NCBI GenBank assembly: GCA_030490835.1
Contig: CM059972.1
Span: forward strand, 46,665,452 to 46,729,451
Direction: 5' to 3'
Length of the DNA: 64,000 nucleotides
Source: Annona cherimola
Lineage: Eukaryota; Streptophyta; Magnoliopsida; Magnoliales; Annonaceae
Each line of letters starts with the position of its first letter. The stretch's first letter is position 1. The notes below the pieces were generated by a model. It ran no database searches. It worked only from the letters and a program-made list of their open reading frames with translations, and was not told the DNA's origin. Of the stretch, positions 41,246 to 52,500 are shown piece by piece. Position numbers and translations under genes: made by a program.

Positions 41246-44200
41246 CTATAATATTTACAGGTTGAATATGTAAATGGATAGTGAGCTTCATAAAAACAAG
41301 AATCAATAAATTCATGAAGATGACAAAACTAGAAGTTCATTTCTGTTTATCTCAAACAGTTAATGTCCAAGGCTCCAATGCAGAATAAGCCAACAAAAAA
41401 TTACAGCTTCCAACAAGAACAATTATATGAGGCCTCTTTATTCCACATACAGGCTTGCAGAAAGCAAGAAGTAATGTTTAATAGACTCTAAGAGTGGCTT
41501 CCTCACATAAGCAACAGTTCCCTAACATGAGGTACCTATGCCAGATGTGTGTAATGAAGTGGAACTCCATGCATGATGAACTCCTTGAGAACATTTACCT
41601 GTGTCATCCTAACCATGTGCCAAGATCATTGTCTACAAAAGAACGTCGTATTTGATTAACTACTTGTAGAACTTCAGAATGGCGCAACAGAATCCATGCA
41701 GCCGACCCCACCTAGGTGGGAAATGGCTTATGATGATGATGATGATGATGACTTGTAGAACTTCAGAATTGCCTCAATATTTTTAGTAACCTTCCAATCA
41801 TCAATTATAATAACAACAGCCTAATGCAAAGACCCTAGAACAATTTGAGATTTCAATAAGAGAAATCTGGAAACCAATAGGATAATCTAATAACCTACTT
41901 TACCATCTCCATGACTTACAAACACACACCCAACCCTTGGGGTGCAACTGGGTTAGGGTCAATCCAACCCAGTTTGTGGCAGCTTAGAGTTGGCAATCTT
42001 CAACTTGCCAACTTCTCTACATGACCATCTAACCCTTATAAATAAATGATTTAGTCATAAATTGAGCTTTTCCAACCCGTCATCTTGATAATCCAACCCA
42101 TTTAACCCATCATCCGCATAACCTTTTTACAACCTGTAAAGTAAAAGGTTCACATTTTGTTGATGTTTATTTTACAAGTTATGCATAATTATTGACAATG
42201 GAATCAACATTCAAATTAAGAATAAACATGGCAATTTATCTTTTAAATTCAAGTAATCATTAGCATTAGAAGCCTTTGTTGATTGTTTAAGATTACATTT
42301 TAAATAGTCTACCTTTTTGCCAGCCACTCTCTTTTGCAACATTTACTAGCTAAGCTTTGTTTATTATTATTCAACTTCATTACCAACCCTTTCTACTGAC
42401 CCTTTAGCAACCTGCAACTCAATCTATTTATGTTAAATGGATTAGCATTAGTGTTGAGGTTTTTATAAATGGATTATAAACAGATTAAGGTTGAAGCTTT
42501 TAAATGAGTTAGCCTCCGACCCTATATAAATCAACCCAGTTAAACTCCTACCAACCTGACACAATCCACCACCATATTGGATTATTGTCAAGTGGACTTT
42601 GGGATCCAATTCCATTATGTTTTACATCTGGGCTAGCAGAATATCACTAGAAGGTTTCATAGAAAAATAGCAATACATGGTACCAGTGGAGGACAATGGT
42701 GATAGTGAAGTGGGGTTTGAATCATCAAAATTTGGAAACAAATCTCTTCATGATGTAAGCCACTAGAACTTCCAGGAGGCAAAGGGACGAAAACAGACAT
42801 GGAAATTGAGGAAGTTGACCAAAATCATTTGCAATAGAAACCTTCACAGGTGGAAAAATCCTGCTAAAACACTTTGACTTGAATCTGAACAACAGGAAAC
42901 CAAATTGGTAACAAAGCATATATGCTATCTATATCAGCAATTGAAACCTAAAATCACTAACAGGATGGCCAATGCCAGGTGAAGGGATAGCAAATTTCTC
43001 TTACAGGTTGAGGTTGAAGATTGGAAAGGACAGGCAGTAGGTAAGAGAATCTTTAAAAACCAAAAAAAAAACCTCTATGCTGCCAGTTGAATATAAAAGA
43101 GGCCAGAGATTCATAGGGAAAAGCAATGAAGCAAATTGCTTAGAAAGCCTTCATGGAATTAAGGTAAAATGCATAGTAGATGATAAGATGTGGTCAAAGC
43201 TTCTAAACGTGATCACAAACCCATCTTCTAATGTGACTTATGAAATAAATAAATAAATAAATGTACCAAAGTTTTATGCAAAAAATAACCTTGACAAAAG
43301 GAGAACAAATTGTCTAGCCAATATTATATAACAGCAGAGTAAATTTTCATACTGGCAGTGTAAGGGAGCATTCTAGAATAATTTCTCGCAGAGAATGTTT
43401 GAATGTACAAACTAAGTTCAATGAGATGTTCAAGGACCATCCACCACCTCTCTTACCACGTCGCCCCATCCCTCACCCCATCAGCAATGGGGTATCTCCA
43501 CAATCTATGTAGTGTGAAGTCCCTAGAAAGACCAATCGGAGAACATTGCCCAAATAAGATTACTTCTGTTCTTTCGCTCTTTACATAGCCAAAAGCACCT
43601 CTTGCTTGCAGGTAGAGAGCCGAAGATAGGATGTGTAGCTATTGCAGTGGCACAGGGTAAAGAGAGCAATGGGCTATTGCAGTGGCACATAAAGAATGCA
43701 ACTTGCAACAATTGTTTTCAGCATTTAGACATGAGGTGCAAAAAATGCCATGCACCGTAAATCAGGGGACTAGATATGACAATACCCAATGCATAAGTGC
43801 ACTAGATATGATGATATGCCGAGCGCAAGTGGCTTGCAACAGCAGAGATTGACAGGTAGTAGTGCTAGACTTTCCACAAGTTCATGATGACCTTGAAAAA
43901 AGCTAGTAGCATGTAATTAGAATCAATCTAATCAAAGGCGGATTGGATTGGCCAGTTTAACTGAACCCAGTCATGTTTCTGATCTGATACACTCTGGTTC
44001 CTGTTGTATCCATTTGAGCCAGATGAAACCGGTTAAACCGGCGAGTTTATCGGATTCGTAATAATCCAAATTAACCAGCATGGCAAAAACAAATGTAAAT
44101 TCTGCTGCACTGGTTGTTCTGTGTTTATTCATCTCTACATCTGGGCCAGTTTTATAAATAGCCAAAGCTTTTGTGGGGCTGGTGATATTCCTGTTACCCA

Positions 44201-45143
44201 AAATAAGCTACTTCTGAATATTCCTTCCAAGTCATACAGCCAACTTCGTGAAATTTTTCAGTTGCATGCTGTGAATAAAATCTGTACCATCGACTCTATT
44301 TTTTTTTAAAACACCACTGCATATTTTAGGATTTCAAACCAAATACAACTAAAAAAATAACAACTACAACTTAATTATTTACATGCTATTTTGATGTTGA
44401 GGTATTTATACTTCAAAATTCAACGAAGCATATAAACTAAAGTTTAAAAAAGCATTTCTAATCTCTATTACTTCTACTCCACATTCTTTCAGTATTTCTA
44501 ATTGTTTCTTAATTAGATACCACATATTTTCTACACTAATCGGTTCAGTCTGGTTTTGTTGAAACAGTTAGACTGGTTCAAACCAAACCAGTCCAGTCAC
44601 TGGTTTATTTACCAATTCAGTTCTGATATCATTGATTAGAATTGGACATCAAAATCTTCATTTTTCTGCCATTACATCAGCAGAAGAGATTAATTAGAAA
44701 TTTGTTGCAATGCTTTAGCTCTGATACAAAATTTGATACAGAATGAAAAAGGAAGTTGGAAAGAGAAGTAGATACCCTAAAAAATTAAATAGAATTCCAA
44801 GAATGCCCATCCATATCTGAAAATCCTAATTCAATGCGACCTTAGTTATAAAATAAAATAAAATAAATCCATGCACGATATGAAACATGATTTAATTATG
44901 TAACCATGTAAAATAAAAACTCTTAATAATATAGAAATAATCTAAATCAGCAAATTATCTATTAAGCTGATCGATATTTTGCCACTTGATACATAAATAT
45001 GCACAGAATAAACTAAACCCTATTAATCATTGAATAATTACTCATCGCATCCTCTGACCAGTATGTGCACTAGAAACGGTATCATCAGTAATTTTCAAGA
45101 TTCAATTGATGAAGAAAAAGGCAAGCAAGTGAGCAAACAGTAC
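41246..45143 (-). other. Long intron (3.9 kb) of the VPS13-like pseudogene
   Basis: No coding exon is recognised inside. It contains a 70-bp LINE insertion (41681-41750), an (AAAT)n-type microsatellite around 43,238-43,261, and two stretches rich in short transposon-like motifs: CCAACCC/GGGTTGG around 41,930-42,560, and AACCGGTT/CCAGT around 43,930-44,620. The last two are probably decayed repeats, but I cannot classify them. Confidence 0.55.
41681..41750 (+). mobile_element. Ultra-short RTE LINE insertion with 19-bp target-site duplication
   Basis: A 70-bp segment consisting only of the extreme RTE 3' end (ccgaccccacctaggtggg, then TTATGATGATG... tail). It is flanked by perfect direct repeats acttgtagaacttcagaat at 41662-41680 and 41751-41769. 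This is a severely 5'-truncated insertion product. Confidence 0.93.
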
Positions 45144-45257
45144 CGTAACATGATAGGGAGCAATTGTTGCAGAAAGGCGCCAATCCACATCATCTCCAGC
45201 AGGTGAGTGTACAAAATTAGCAGCTAAAGCATTCGCCTTTGTCTCACTGATGACACT
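45144..45257 (-). pseudogene. VPS13-like exon
   Basis: 114 bp (38 codons), in phase with the previous exon. It starts SVISETKANALAANFV and ends at gttacg before donor gtactg. No stop. Confidence 0.78.
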
Positions 45258-45344
45258 CTGCAAGCAAGTAATTCACATTTATATGATAATAATAAACTCT
45301 GCAAGAGAATATAGAGAGGCATTGAATTGGCAAAAACAACAAAC

Positions 45345-45696
45345 CTCTGCAAGTGAACCTTCAGGAGCAGATAATCCATAGAACTTCAATGATATATCAC
45401 AATGGGTGCTTTTGTGATAAATTTTGGTGCAGAATTGAAGATCTTCAAATCTTCCGCACAGAATTTCTGTCTTATCGATACTAATGATCATTGTTGCAGC
45501 CTGCCTAATAGAGACATTTACCAAAAACTGGATTGCAATTTGCATTTCCTTTCCTGAAAGAAAAGTCATTTCTTCATCGGGCTGGTAACTTAATATTTTA
45601 TTAATAGCATGCCATTCCTCCTTAGTCAATTCTTCCTCTTCTAACTGTGATTCCTTGGAATCTTTCACAACAGAGAGATCTTTAGATGATGTGCGC
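45345..45696 (-). pseudogene. VPS13-like exon (first recognisable in window)
   Basis: 352 bp, acceptor cag at 45697-45699 and donor gt at 45344-45343. It encodes an acidic linker (ESQLEEEELTKEEW) followed by a beta-strand-rich VPS13 repeat region. It is open throughout. No exon further 5' is found; the LINE at 45841-47380 occupies that space. Confidence 0.75.
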
Positions 45697-45840
45697 CTGA
45701 GGAAACAAGTGCAAATGAAATACGTACAAAACATAATAATAACAACAGAAAAGAAAAGAAACGAAGGAAGAAGAAGAAATCTTCCAAAGAAGTAAATAAT
45801 AAAACGTAGGTTCATAACACAGTCACTCAATTATAGTTGT

Positions 45841-47380
45841 CATCATCATCATCATAAGTTGTTTCCCACCTGTGGGGTCAGTTGCACGGATCCTATTGCA
45901 CCATTCTTTATGATCATGGAAAACATTTTCAGTAATATCAAATACATTGATATCTTGTTTGATTTCTTTTATCCATATTTTTTGGGTCTCTCTCATTCCC
46001 TTATTGACTTCTATTTGAAAGAACTCAACCCTCCTAACATGGTGCCATCTTAGGCCCCCTGTTTAATATGCCCAAACTACCTTAATTTGTTTTTCCTGGT
46101 CTTATTACCTATTGGCTTCACCTTTAGACTATCTTGGATTACTTTTTTTTCTATTTTATCTTTCCTTGTTTTTCCACTAACCCACCTTAATATTCTCATT
46201 TCTACTATAATCATTCTAGATATATATTACTCTTTAACTGCCCAACATTTTCTCTGTACAACATAGCCGGTGTAATCATTGTCTTATAGAAATTCCTTTT
46301 TAATTTAATTGCAACTAGACAATTACATCAAATTTCTAAAGCACTTCGTCATTTCTTCTATCCTAATTTGATTCTGAATATAACGTTTTTCTCAAATTTC
46401 ACATTTTCTTAAGCTATTTATCTTAAATACTGAAAGCGACCAATTCGGTACTACTTGATCAAAAATCTTAACTAGTTCCTCATCTAGGTGTTTGCTATTA
46501 TTAAAGTTGGATTTGATATATTCAATTCTTATTAAATTAAGCCGACCCCACCTAGGTGGGAAATGACTTATGATGATGATGATCAATTCTTATTAAATTA
46601 GTTCTAAAACTATTAGATTCTAAAGCATTGTTCTACTTATTTAATTTCAAGTTTACTGCCATTGTTTCATCTATTTTCCTGATATACCCCGTAATTTCAT
46701 CTATTAGGACTATATCACCTACAAATACCATCCACTTAGATACCTCTTGTTGTAAATGTCTGATAAGCTCGCCTATAATTCAATCGAAAAGGTGAAGGCT
46801 TAAGTCTAAGCCTCTGTGCAAGCCTATTGTAATTGGAAAATCACTCGTTTCTCCACTCATTATTCTCACATTTGTTATAGTCTCCTCATACATACCTCTA
46901 ATAGCATCTATATCGTTATTAGTAATTCTTTTCTTTTTTAACACCTTCCATATTTTTTTGGAAACCCTATCATATGTTTTTTTCTAAAACATATGTAAGC
47001 TCTTTTTCTTCTCTTTACACTTCTCGAATAATTACACAAGTAAGAAGATGACTCAAAAGGTTGATCTTCCTAGCATAAAACCAAATTAAAGATATCCGTA
47101 TGTTGTCTTAATCTTTGTTCAACCACTCTTTCCCATACCCTAACACCTTAATTTTATTTAATGATAACTTGAAAATTTTTGAATATCTTCCTATTTTTTA
47201 TAGATAGTACTATAGCACTGCTCCATTCATTTGGTGTTTTCTTTTAATTTTATTAAAGATGTTTAATAACCATTTTATAATTCTCTCTCACACACTTCCA
47301 CTTCTCGATTTGTACACTATCTTGACCTAAAGTTTTTCTTGTTCTCATTTTTTTAAAGCTTCATCTACTTACAGAGACTT
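45841..47380 (-). mobile_element. RTE-type LINE, reverse transcriptase part, inactivated
   Basis: Read on the minus strand from 47,375. It shows the start of the RT domain (ALKKMRTRKTLGQDS, then an IEKWKC block), the INxYR/WERV-type region around 47,100-47,200, and a finger/palm block (ITNNDIDAIRGMYEE) around 46,880-46,920. The catalytic YADD-like box has become FVGDIVLID at about 46,708-46,728, losing one of the paired aspartates. The WFGHI C-terminal motif follows around 46,060-46,085, then the conserved end and a (TGA)n tail next to 45,841. Many stops and frameshifts. The endonuclease half is missing. A 43-bp LINE insertion is nested at 46540-46582. Confidence 0.85.
46540..46582 (+). mobile_element. 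43-bp RTE LINE insertion with 18-bp target-site duplication
   Basis: Only the terminal agccgaccccacctaggtgg / TTATGATGATGATGA piece of the RTE 3' end. It is flanked by perfect direct repeats tcaattcttattaaatta at 46522-46539 and 46583-46600, inserted in the opposite orientation into the older LINE at 45841-47380. Confidence 0.92.
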
Positions 47381-47979
47381 GAATTTTTGGAAATGAATGA
47401 CATTTCTCTCTTATTTTGCAATCAAATTAGCATATGATCTTAAATGTTCTTGTGGATCATTTTTTTATTTGTATTTTATACACTGCAACCACTAATGTTA
47501 CAATTACGCACTTTCACAACTCTCACATCATTGAGGGATTTTTTCTGTAGATACCCCCACACTCGTAGAGAACATTTTATATAAGAGTTGCGACCACCTG
47601 CGGCCGGGCCAAGAGCCTGACTACTTCGTCCACTCGTCAAGGTACCGTTTGATTGCATGGATTTCACGTTAATTGTCAGATCAATTTTTGGCTGACATTT
47701 GCTCTACAGTCCCAGCGTAGGAGGAATTTAAAAAAACAAAACAAAACAAAAAAACAAAAAGCCAGCTGCACGGAACTGTTTTCCTTGGCAAAGGATGACG
47801 GATGATGTTGGACTCTCCCTCAACGAAATAGAAAAAATCATAAGGCAGTTTGGCAAATGAGGAGAATGGATCACAACATCTAGGAAAAGTGAGATAGGAA
47901 GGAATTATTGAAAGAGTATATCCATCACAAAATCTCCAAGAAGCCACTTTGATGGTTCTGCTGACAATTCAAAGATTAA
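47381..47979. other. No gene recognised
   Basis: The minus strand has an 88-residue ORF (47,681-47,947) without recognisable motifs, and an A-rich tract (aaaaaacaaaacaaaacaaa) at about 47,731-47,760. It may be flank of the LRR pseudogene, but nothing supports a product. Confidence 0.5.
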
Positions 47980-48960
47980 CTTAAATCTAATAACTGATCC
48001 ACAAAACTGCATTGATTTGATGCATTCTGAAGCAGTTGACATCATAAGAAGCATCTATAGCATCCCCTGCAGGAACCTTACCTTCAAAATAATTAGCAGA
48101 TATATATCAACAAAATTGAAATTGCCCAGTTGGGAAAGTAATGAGTCGTAGAAGAGGTGGTATGAGAGATTAAAGAAAGGAGAAGTAAGGGTGCTGCCAT
48201 TAGCTCCTAAAGTGAGAAAGGAAGAAGAAATTCCATGGCAACGTGAAAACAAGTATTTCCAAACATAAGTCTCTGCAAATTCAACAGTTCACCGAGAGAA
48301 CTGAGGGAGATTGCCCAGATAGGGAATTGAAGCTGAGATCAAGCTCAGAAAGGTTACCAAGCTCAAGTAGAATGGGAGCATGGGAACCAAAGAGGAAGTT
48401 TGCAGAGAGTTTGACAAGGGTGACAAGGAGGCAGGAACAAGCCCAACAAGGGAATTTCGGGAGAGATTGAGGACAAAGAGGAGGACTGGCCACCAAACCA
48501 TGAGGGAATGGGTATGGGTAGGAGGAAGCTAGTGAATTGAGGAAATTGAGAAGGGTGAGGTTAGCAAGGGCATCAACGAAGAATTAGGGGTTGAGATGAT
48601 AGAGGCAGGTCTGGCAGAGACGAGAGGTCGATGGTAACAACTCGACCATCCGATCGATATGTGACACTAGTCCAGGAAGAGCAATGGTAAGACTTTCTTG
48701 GCTAGTCTTTATTCTTGAGACCTGAGGCATGAAGAGAGAAGAGGATAGAGCATTTGGTGGGTGAAGACAGTGAATGAGCAGGAGGGAGCGAGGGCAAAAG
48801 AGGAAGATGAGACATGAGACTTCGCCCGGACATTGGAAAGTGAGGCCTATTCTGCCTGCTAGTGGAGACACAGTGTCGGCTGAGAGGGTGAGGCCAACTC
48901 ACTACCGGTCCTGGAGCTAATGGTCTAGCTCGATGCCTCCTCTCTAGTAGCGAGGACAAC
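47980..48960 (-). pseudogene. LRR receptor-like kinase ectodomain fragment, broken
   Basis: The minus strand shows LRR ectodomain pieces in several frames: RVVTIDLSSL (about 48,640), DALANLTLLNF (about 48,560), SLSSISPEIPL/LNLSRNSLVGLVPASL (about 48,430-48,470), ELGNLSELDLSFNSLSG (about 48,320-48,370), and FNLSYHLFYDSLLSQLGNFNFVDI (about 48,110-48,170). The block next to a NYFEGKVP motif (about 48,070) resembles At2g16250-type LRR kinases. A 2-bp slip in a tatata run near 48,098 and other shifts break the frame. No transmembrane or kinase part is present. A non-functional fragment is the best reading. Confidence 0.65.
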
Positions 48961-49450
48961 GTGCTCCCTTCACTAGAGTTGGAGATGACGGTGGCAGTGA
49001 TGTTGGAGCTGCCATTGGAGGCGGGACGCGAGAGGGATCAGGCGGAATGGGACGGAGATGCATTTTTCTGAAAATTCTCATTTGAAATTACATGTCTCTT
49101 GCAGGGAATTACGCCCAAATTTCCATCGCAGGGTTGCTATTTCACCCGCTATATCCAACAATGCAAATCATCCAGACGCAGAAAAACAAGACTTAGCCTG
49201 TCCACAGGTGATCAACACTCTTTATATAAATATCCCCCACTCCGAGGGGAAACAACATCACCTGCACCCTGGCAAATTCGAACAGCACCCACTCACAAGG
49301 AGCATGATGATGCTGACCACCAGGGAACTACCCCTAGTGGTTTATGGATCATTATTTAATCAACTAAACTCTTCTTCTATGGAACTAATGTACCATGGAT
49401 TTGTCATTAAGAACCAATGATCACCGATATCAATTTATACCGAATCACAT
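48961..49450. other. No gene recognised
   Basis: GC-richer sequence upstream of the LRR fragment. It may include its 5' end, but a start codon with a signal peptide is not discernible. Overlapping plus-strand ORFs at 49,058-49,420 have no recognisable motif. Confidence 0.45.
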
Positions 49451-49453
49451 TAA

Positions 49454-49734
49454 GGGTGTGTTTGGGAATGGATAAAACTTTTGATGAAAAGTTGTAGAGA
49501 GTAGAAGTTGTCAAATGATGTGATATGATAGGGGTAATGATGAGGAATAAATAGGATAAAGTTGAAATAGATAGGTTAGTTGTGTTGGTAGTTGTGTAGA
49601 AATGATTGAAAAGTAGGATAGTTGTATAGAAAAATGTGAAGAAATTATTAAAAAATAGGATAATTGTGGAGAGTGAAAAGTTTTAGATTGAAAAGTTTTA
49701 ACTTAAAAACTTTCACATGTTACCAAACACACCC
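49454..49734 (+). mobile_element. Tourist-like MITE, copy 3
   Basis: 281 bp with perfect 12-bp TIRs gggtgtgtttgg / ccaaacacaccc and a TAA duplication (49451-49453 and 49735-49737). The interior matches copies 1 and 2. Confidence 0.92.
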
Positions 49735-49737
49735 TAA

Positions 49738-51240
49738 AGCTACTCGCAGAATAATAGTGAAACAAGTTGAATCCACGTAGAAACTAGGAAAGTCTGAACT
49801 ATTAAGAAAAGAAAATTTTATTAAACTAAATATTCAAAATAAAATTACAATTAAGAAGATTAAAGTACAATAAAAATAACTGAAAACAAAATTCAACTAA
49901 AAATTATAAAGAAAAGAAAATAAAAATCTAAAATTAATAAAGCAAAAAAAAATTTGAATGGCTAGCCTAGAGAAAATCTCCTCTCGGAACTCTTGTAAGA
50001 TTTGATTGAAGATCTCTTTCTACCCTTCCTCAAGACCTGCTGCGGAGATTGAAGACCGGAGTGAAAATTGGATGTGTGGACCTTGCCCTCGACGCCTTCT
50101 TGTAATGGTGAAAGCCATGGGAGGGAGAAGCCAATTGCTTCCGTGATTTTTGGAGCCTAGATGGAATTATCTTTGCGCAGTAGCTTCGCTTTCATCGCTG
50201 ATTGTTTCGTACTTTAGCCTGCCAGAAAATTACGCACCAAAATTTTGCACATCATCTGCGCTGTCCATTACTTATGATGAGAACAACTAGGATTGTTAGA
50301 CTGGATTTTGCCTTGCTTAGAGTCGGTGGGAAATTAACAATTGCCAGTTGCCCAGACGGAATATGGCTAGCGGTTTTAGATTCCCATGGTGGTGCTGTTA
50401 TCAGAATTTTTTTTCATGCGGCTTGACGGGTGGAGATGGTGGACCAAGATGGAACTGGACTACTGCAATTTGCGGTGTGGCCAGCCTTGATTTCCATGAT
50501 GAACGGCCAAGATCTGCTAGTTGAGGTTGCAGAGAACAGTTGCAGTGTTGGATAGGATGACAATGGAGCTCTTGATTCTCATGCCTGATCACGGCCAGCT
50601 AGTAGATGCTTCTTGCAATTTGATTGTGGACATGGCCGCATCACCTGTTGCTGGCTTTGGTGGGTTCGTCCAGGTTTCTCTTGGGGAAGAAAGAGTAACA
50701 AAATGGTACTCTAGTAGTGCACCAAAAAACATTTCACATGTAGAGCCATTTTATAAAACAAACCATTCAAGGAATTTTATAACTCTGCCCCACTTATCTT
50801 ACTTACACAGAAATAATTTTCCAAATCATTTAAATCGAAGATTTTAAAACATTTTTCTCAAAATTATATATATATAACCTTTATAACATGCAATTTTATA
50901 ATCCAAAAAATGTGGAAAATGATATAAGATTTGTGATTATGAGGAGCTATCTCAATTTTTAACATTAGATGGTTAAATGAAAATCTAATTCATCTATTAT
51001 ATTTAGTATCATTTATATTATCGTAGAAACTCTTTTGCTTGTAATGTCACTATACATGGGCTTCATCTACAGAATATAAAATTAACGTAATACAATGATT
51101 TAATACTAAATATCAAGTTTTAAGTAGTATTTTCAACACCTAAACCATCTAAAATAGCATTATTATATGGATAAATGATTCTATAAAGTATTACTATACG
51201 GGCCTGATAGAATGAACCCGAGTGCATTCAGCCTTAGTGT
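49738..51240. other. No gene recognised
   Basis: An A-rich section (49,800-49,960) is followed by a more GC-rich block (50,000-50,700) with short ORFs on both strands (for example 50,521-50,847 plus). None shows a family motif. It could be a decayed retroelement leader or gene remnant. Confidence 0.45.
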
Positions 51241-51288
51241 ACTCATGTGCATTTCACCTATTTTTTTATGTATTTTTTGAAACTTTTT

Positions 51289-51456
51289 TATACAACTGTT
51301 AATATAAGTATATTTAACGTGTGTATCAATTTTTACCATTTTTGGAGACTTTTAAATTTTTATTTTTATTTTTTAAAATCAGTGAATATCTAAAAGTTTC
51401 CAAAATTAATAAAAATTGATACACATGTTAAATACACCTATATTAACAGTTGTATA
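51289..51456. mobile_element. Fold-back (long inverted repeat) element
   Basis: The left arm 51289-51356 and right arm 51389-51456 are ~68-bp near-perfect inverted repeats (tatacaactgttaatata versus its complement, and so on) around a ~32-bp AT loop. Weaker symmetry continues outwards to the GAGTGCATTC / GGGTGCACTG motifs near 51,220 and 51,500, so the element is probably ~290 bp. A MITE-like element is likely; a hairpin small-RNA source is possible. Confidence 0.82.
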
Positions 51457-51519
51457 AAAAATTTATAAAGAAATAAAAATTAGGTTTTTGTACCTGGGTG
51501 CACTGTGTCATAATCTATT

Positions 51520-52500
51520 ACTATATCTTAATACATATGTGAATGTATCTAAGCATTTTCCTTCATTTATATATAAATGTACTTATTTTTTTAACAAATG
51601 TGACCTATGCACATATTAAAATTAGAAAAAACTTAATTTTCTAGTTAAACAAATTATGTTAAATATAATAAATGAATTAAATTTTATATAAATCATCAAT
51701 ATCTTGAGATTCCGTGAAATCACTTCTAAAATATCCGGTTTGGTAGAAGCATTTTCGTTGCACGAAATGCTTTTTACAGTCCGGCAATTGTGACTCTTGA
51801 CTATGGCCAAACTTATTTTAATCTATTTGTGTGACATATACTTTAATTTAAGGCTGTATTCGAAATTAGAAGAACAAAATTCACTCCCTTCTCCCTGACC
51901 AAACAGAAATATCTTATCAATAGACAACGGAAGAACTTCCTCCTTCTCCACCTTGATAACGGCTCCCTAAGCTATCTTCACCCACTGTAGGAGTCGTGGC
52001 AAACGTGACCATTTTTTTCGTTAATTTTTCTCCTTCTTAACGAAAAAAATAGATAGCAGAGGAGAGTGGACAGATTGAGTCCCAGCCCATAGGAAGCACT
52101 TCCCTTGGGTAAAAAAAAGAAAGCTGGGCATTTTGGTAATTTCACAGCGAGAGTATAATAACTTAAAAACGTGAGTATGTTTGGTTTTTTGATAAAATTT
52201 GTATTATATATATACAAAATCTCAATCTATTCCATTCATTTGCTAGATGAAATATTAAAATGTATGTGGACATAATTTCTCATCATTTGAAAATTTCTAA
52301 AAATTTTTTGTACAAAAAATTATTTTTTAAAAAGATTTCATTATAATTAGTAAAGTTAGAAAATATAAATTTTATTAGAAGTTATTTCATATTATTTAAA
52401 GTTAATGTAATCATGGTACTCTCAAAAATAACAAGTTCTTTTATTTTTCTCGAATTTTTGAAAATTTATTAATATTTTATTATTTTCTGAATAAAATCGG
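51520..52500. other. AT-rich, no gene recognised
   Basis: No supported feature. The short minus-strand ORFs at 51,622-51,810 and 51,978-52,217 lack motifs. Confidence 0.55.

Larger units (their letters stand above)
34971..45696 (-). pseudogene. VPS13-like (PH-containing) lipid-transfer protein gene, decayed middle part
   Basis: At least eleven minus-strand exons match the plant VPS13-type protein that carries a PH-like segment (At4g17140-like, by my recognition). Such proteins are very large bridge-like lipid transporters at membrane contacts. Exon order from the 5' side is 45345-45696, 45144-45257, 41150-41245, 40883-40950, 37596-37716, ~37302-37516, 36938-37165, 36742-36851, 36470-36566, 35733-35831 and 35476-35615, then a degraded exon at about 35,175-35,290. 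All clear junctions are GT-AG with consistent phase. Coding capacity is broken by TGA at 37076-37078, TGA at 36750-36752, a 1-bp frameshift in the exon at 35476-35615, and a doubtful junction near 37,516. The N-terminal chorein part and the long C-terminal part are absent. I judge it a pseudogene; assembly error is the alternative. Confidence 0.82.

Noticed and set aside
43471..44309. Possible small genes in the 3.9-kb intron (for example 43,971-44,201 minus)
   Set aside because: No recognisable motif. The AACCGG/CCAGT-rich context looks like decayed transposon sequence.
45279..45344. Extension of the VPS13-like exon ORF past 45345
   Set aside because: Homology ends at the GAG before a good donor (gtttgt); the rest of the frame is intron.
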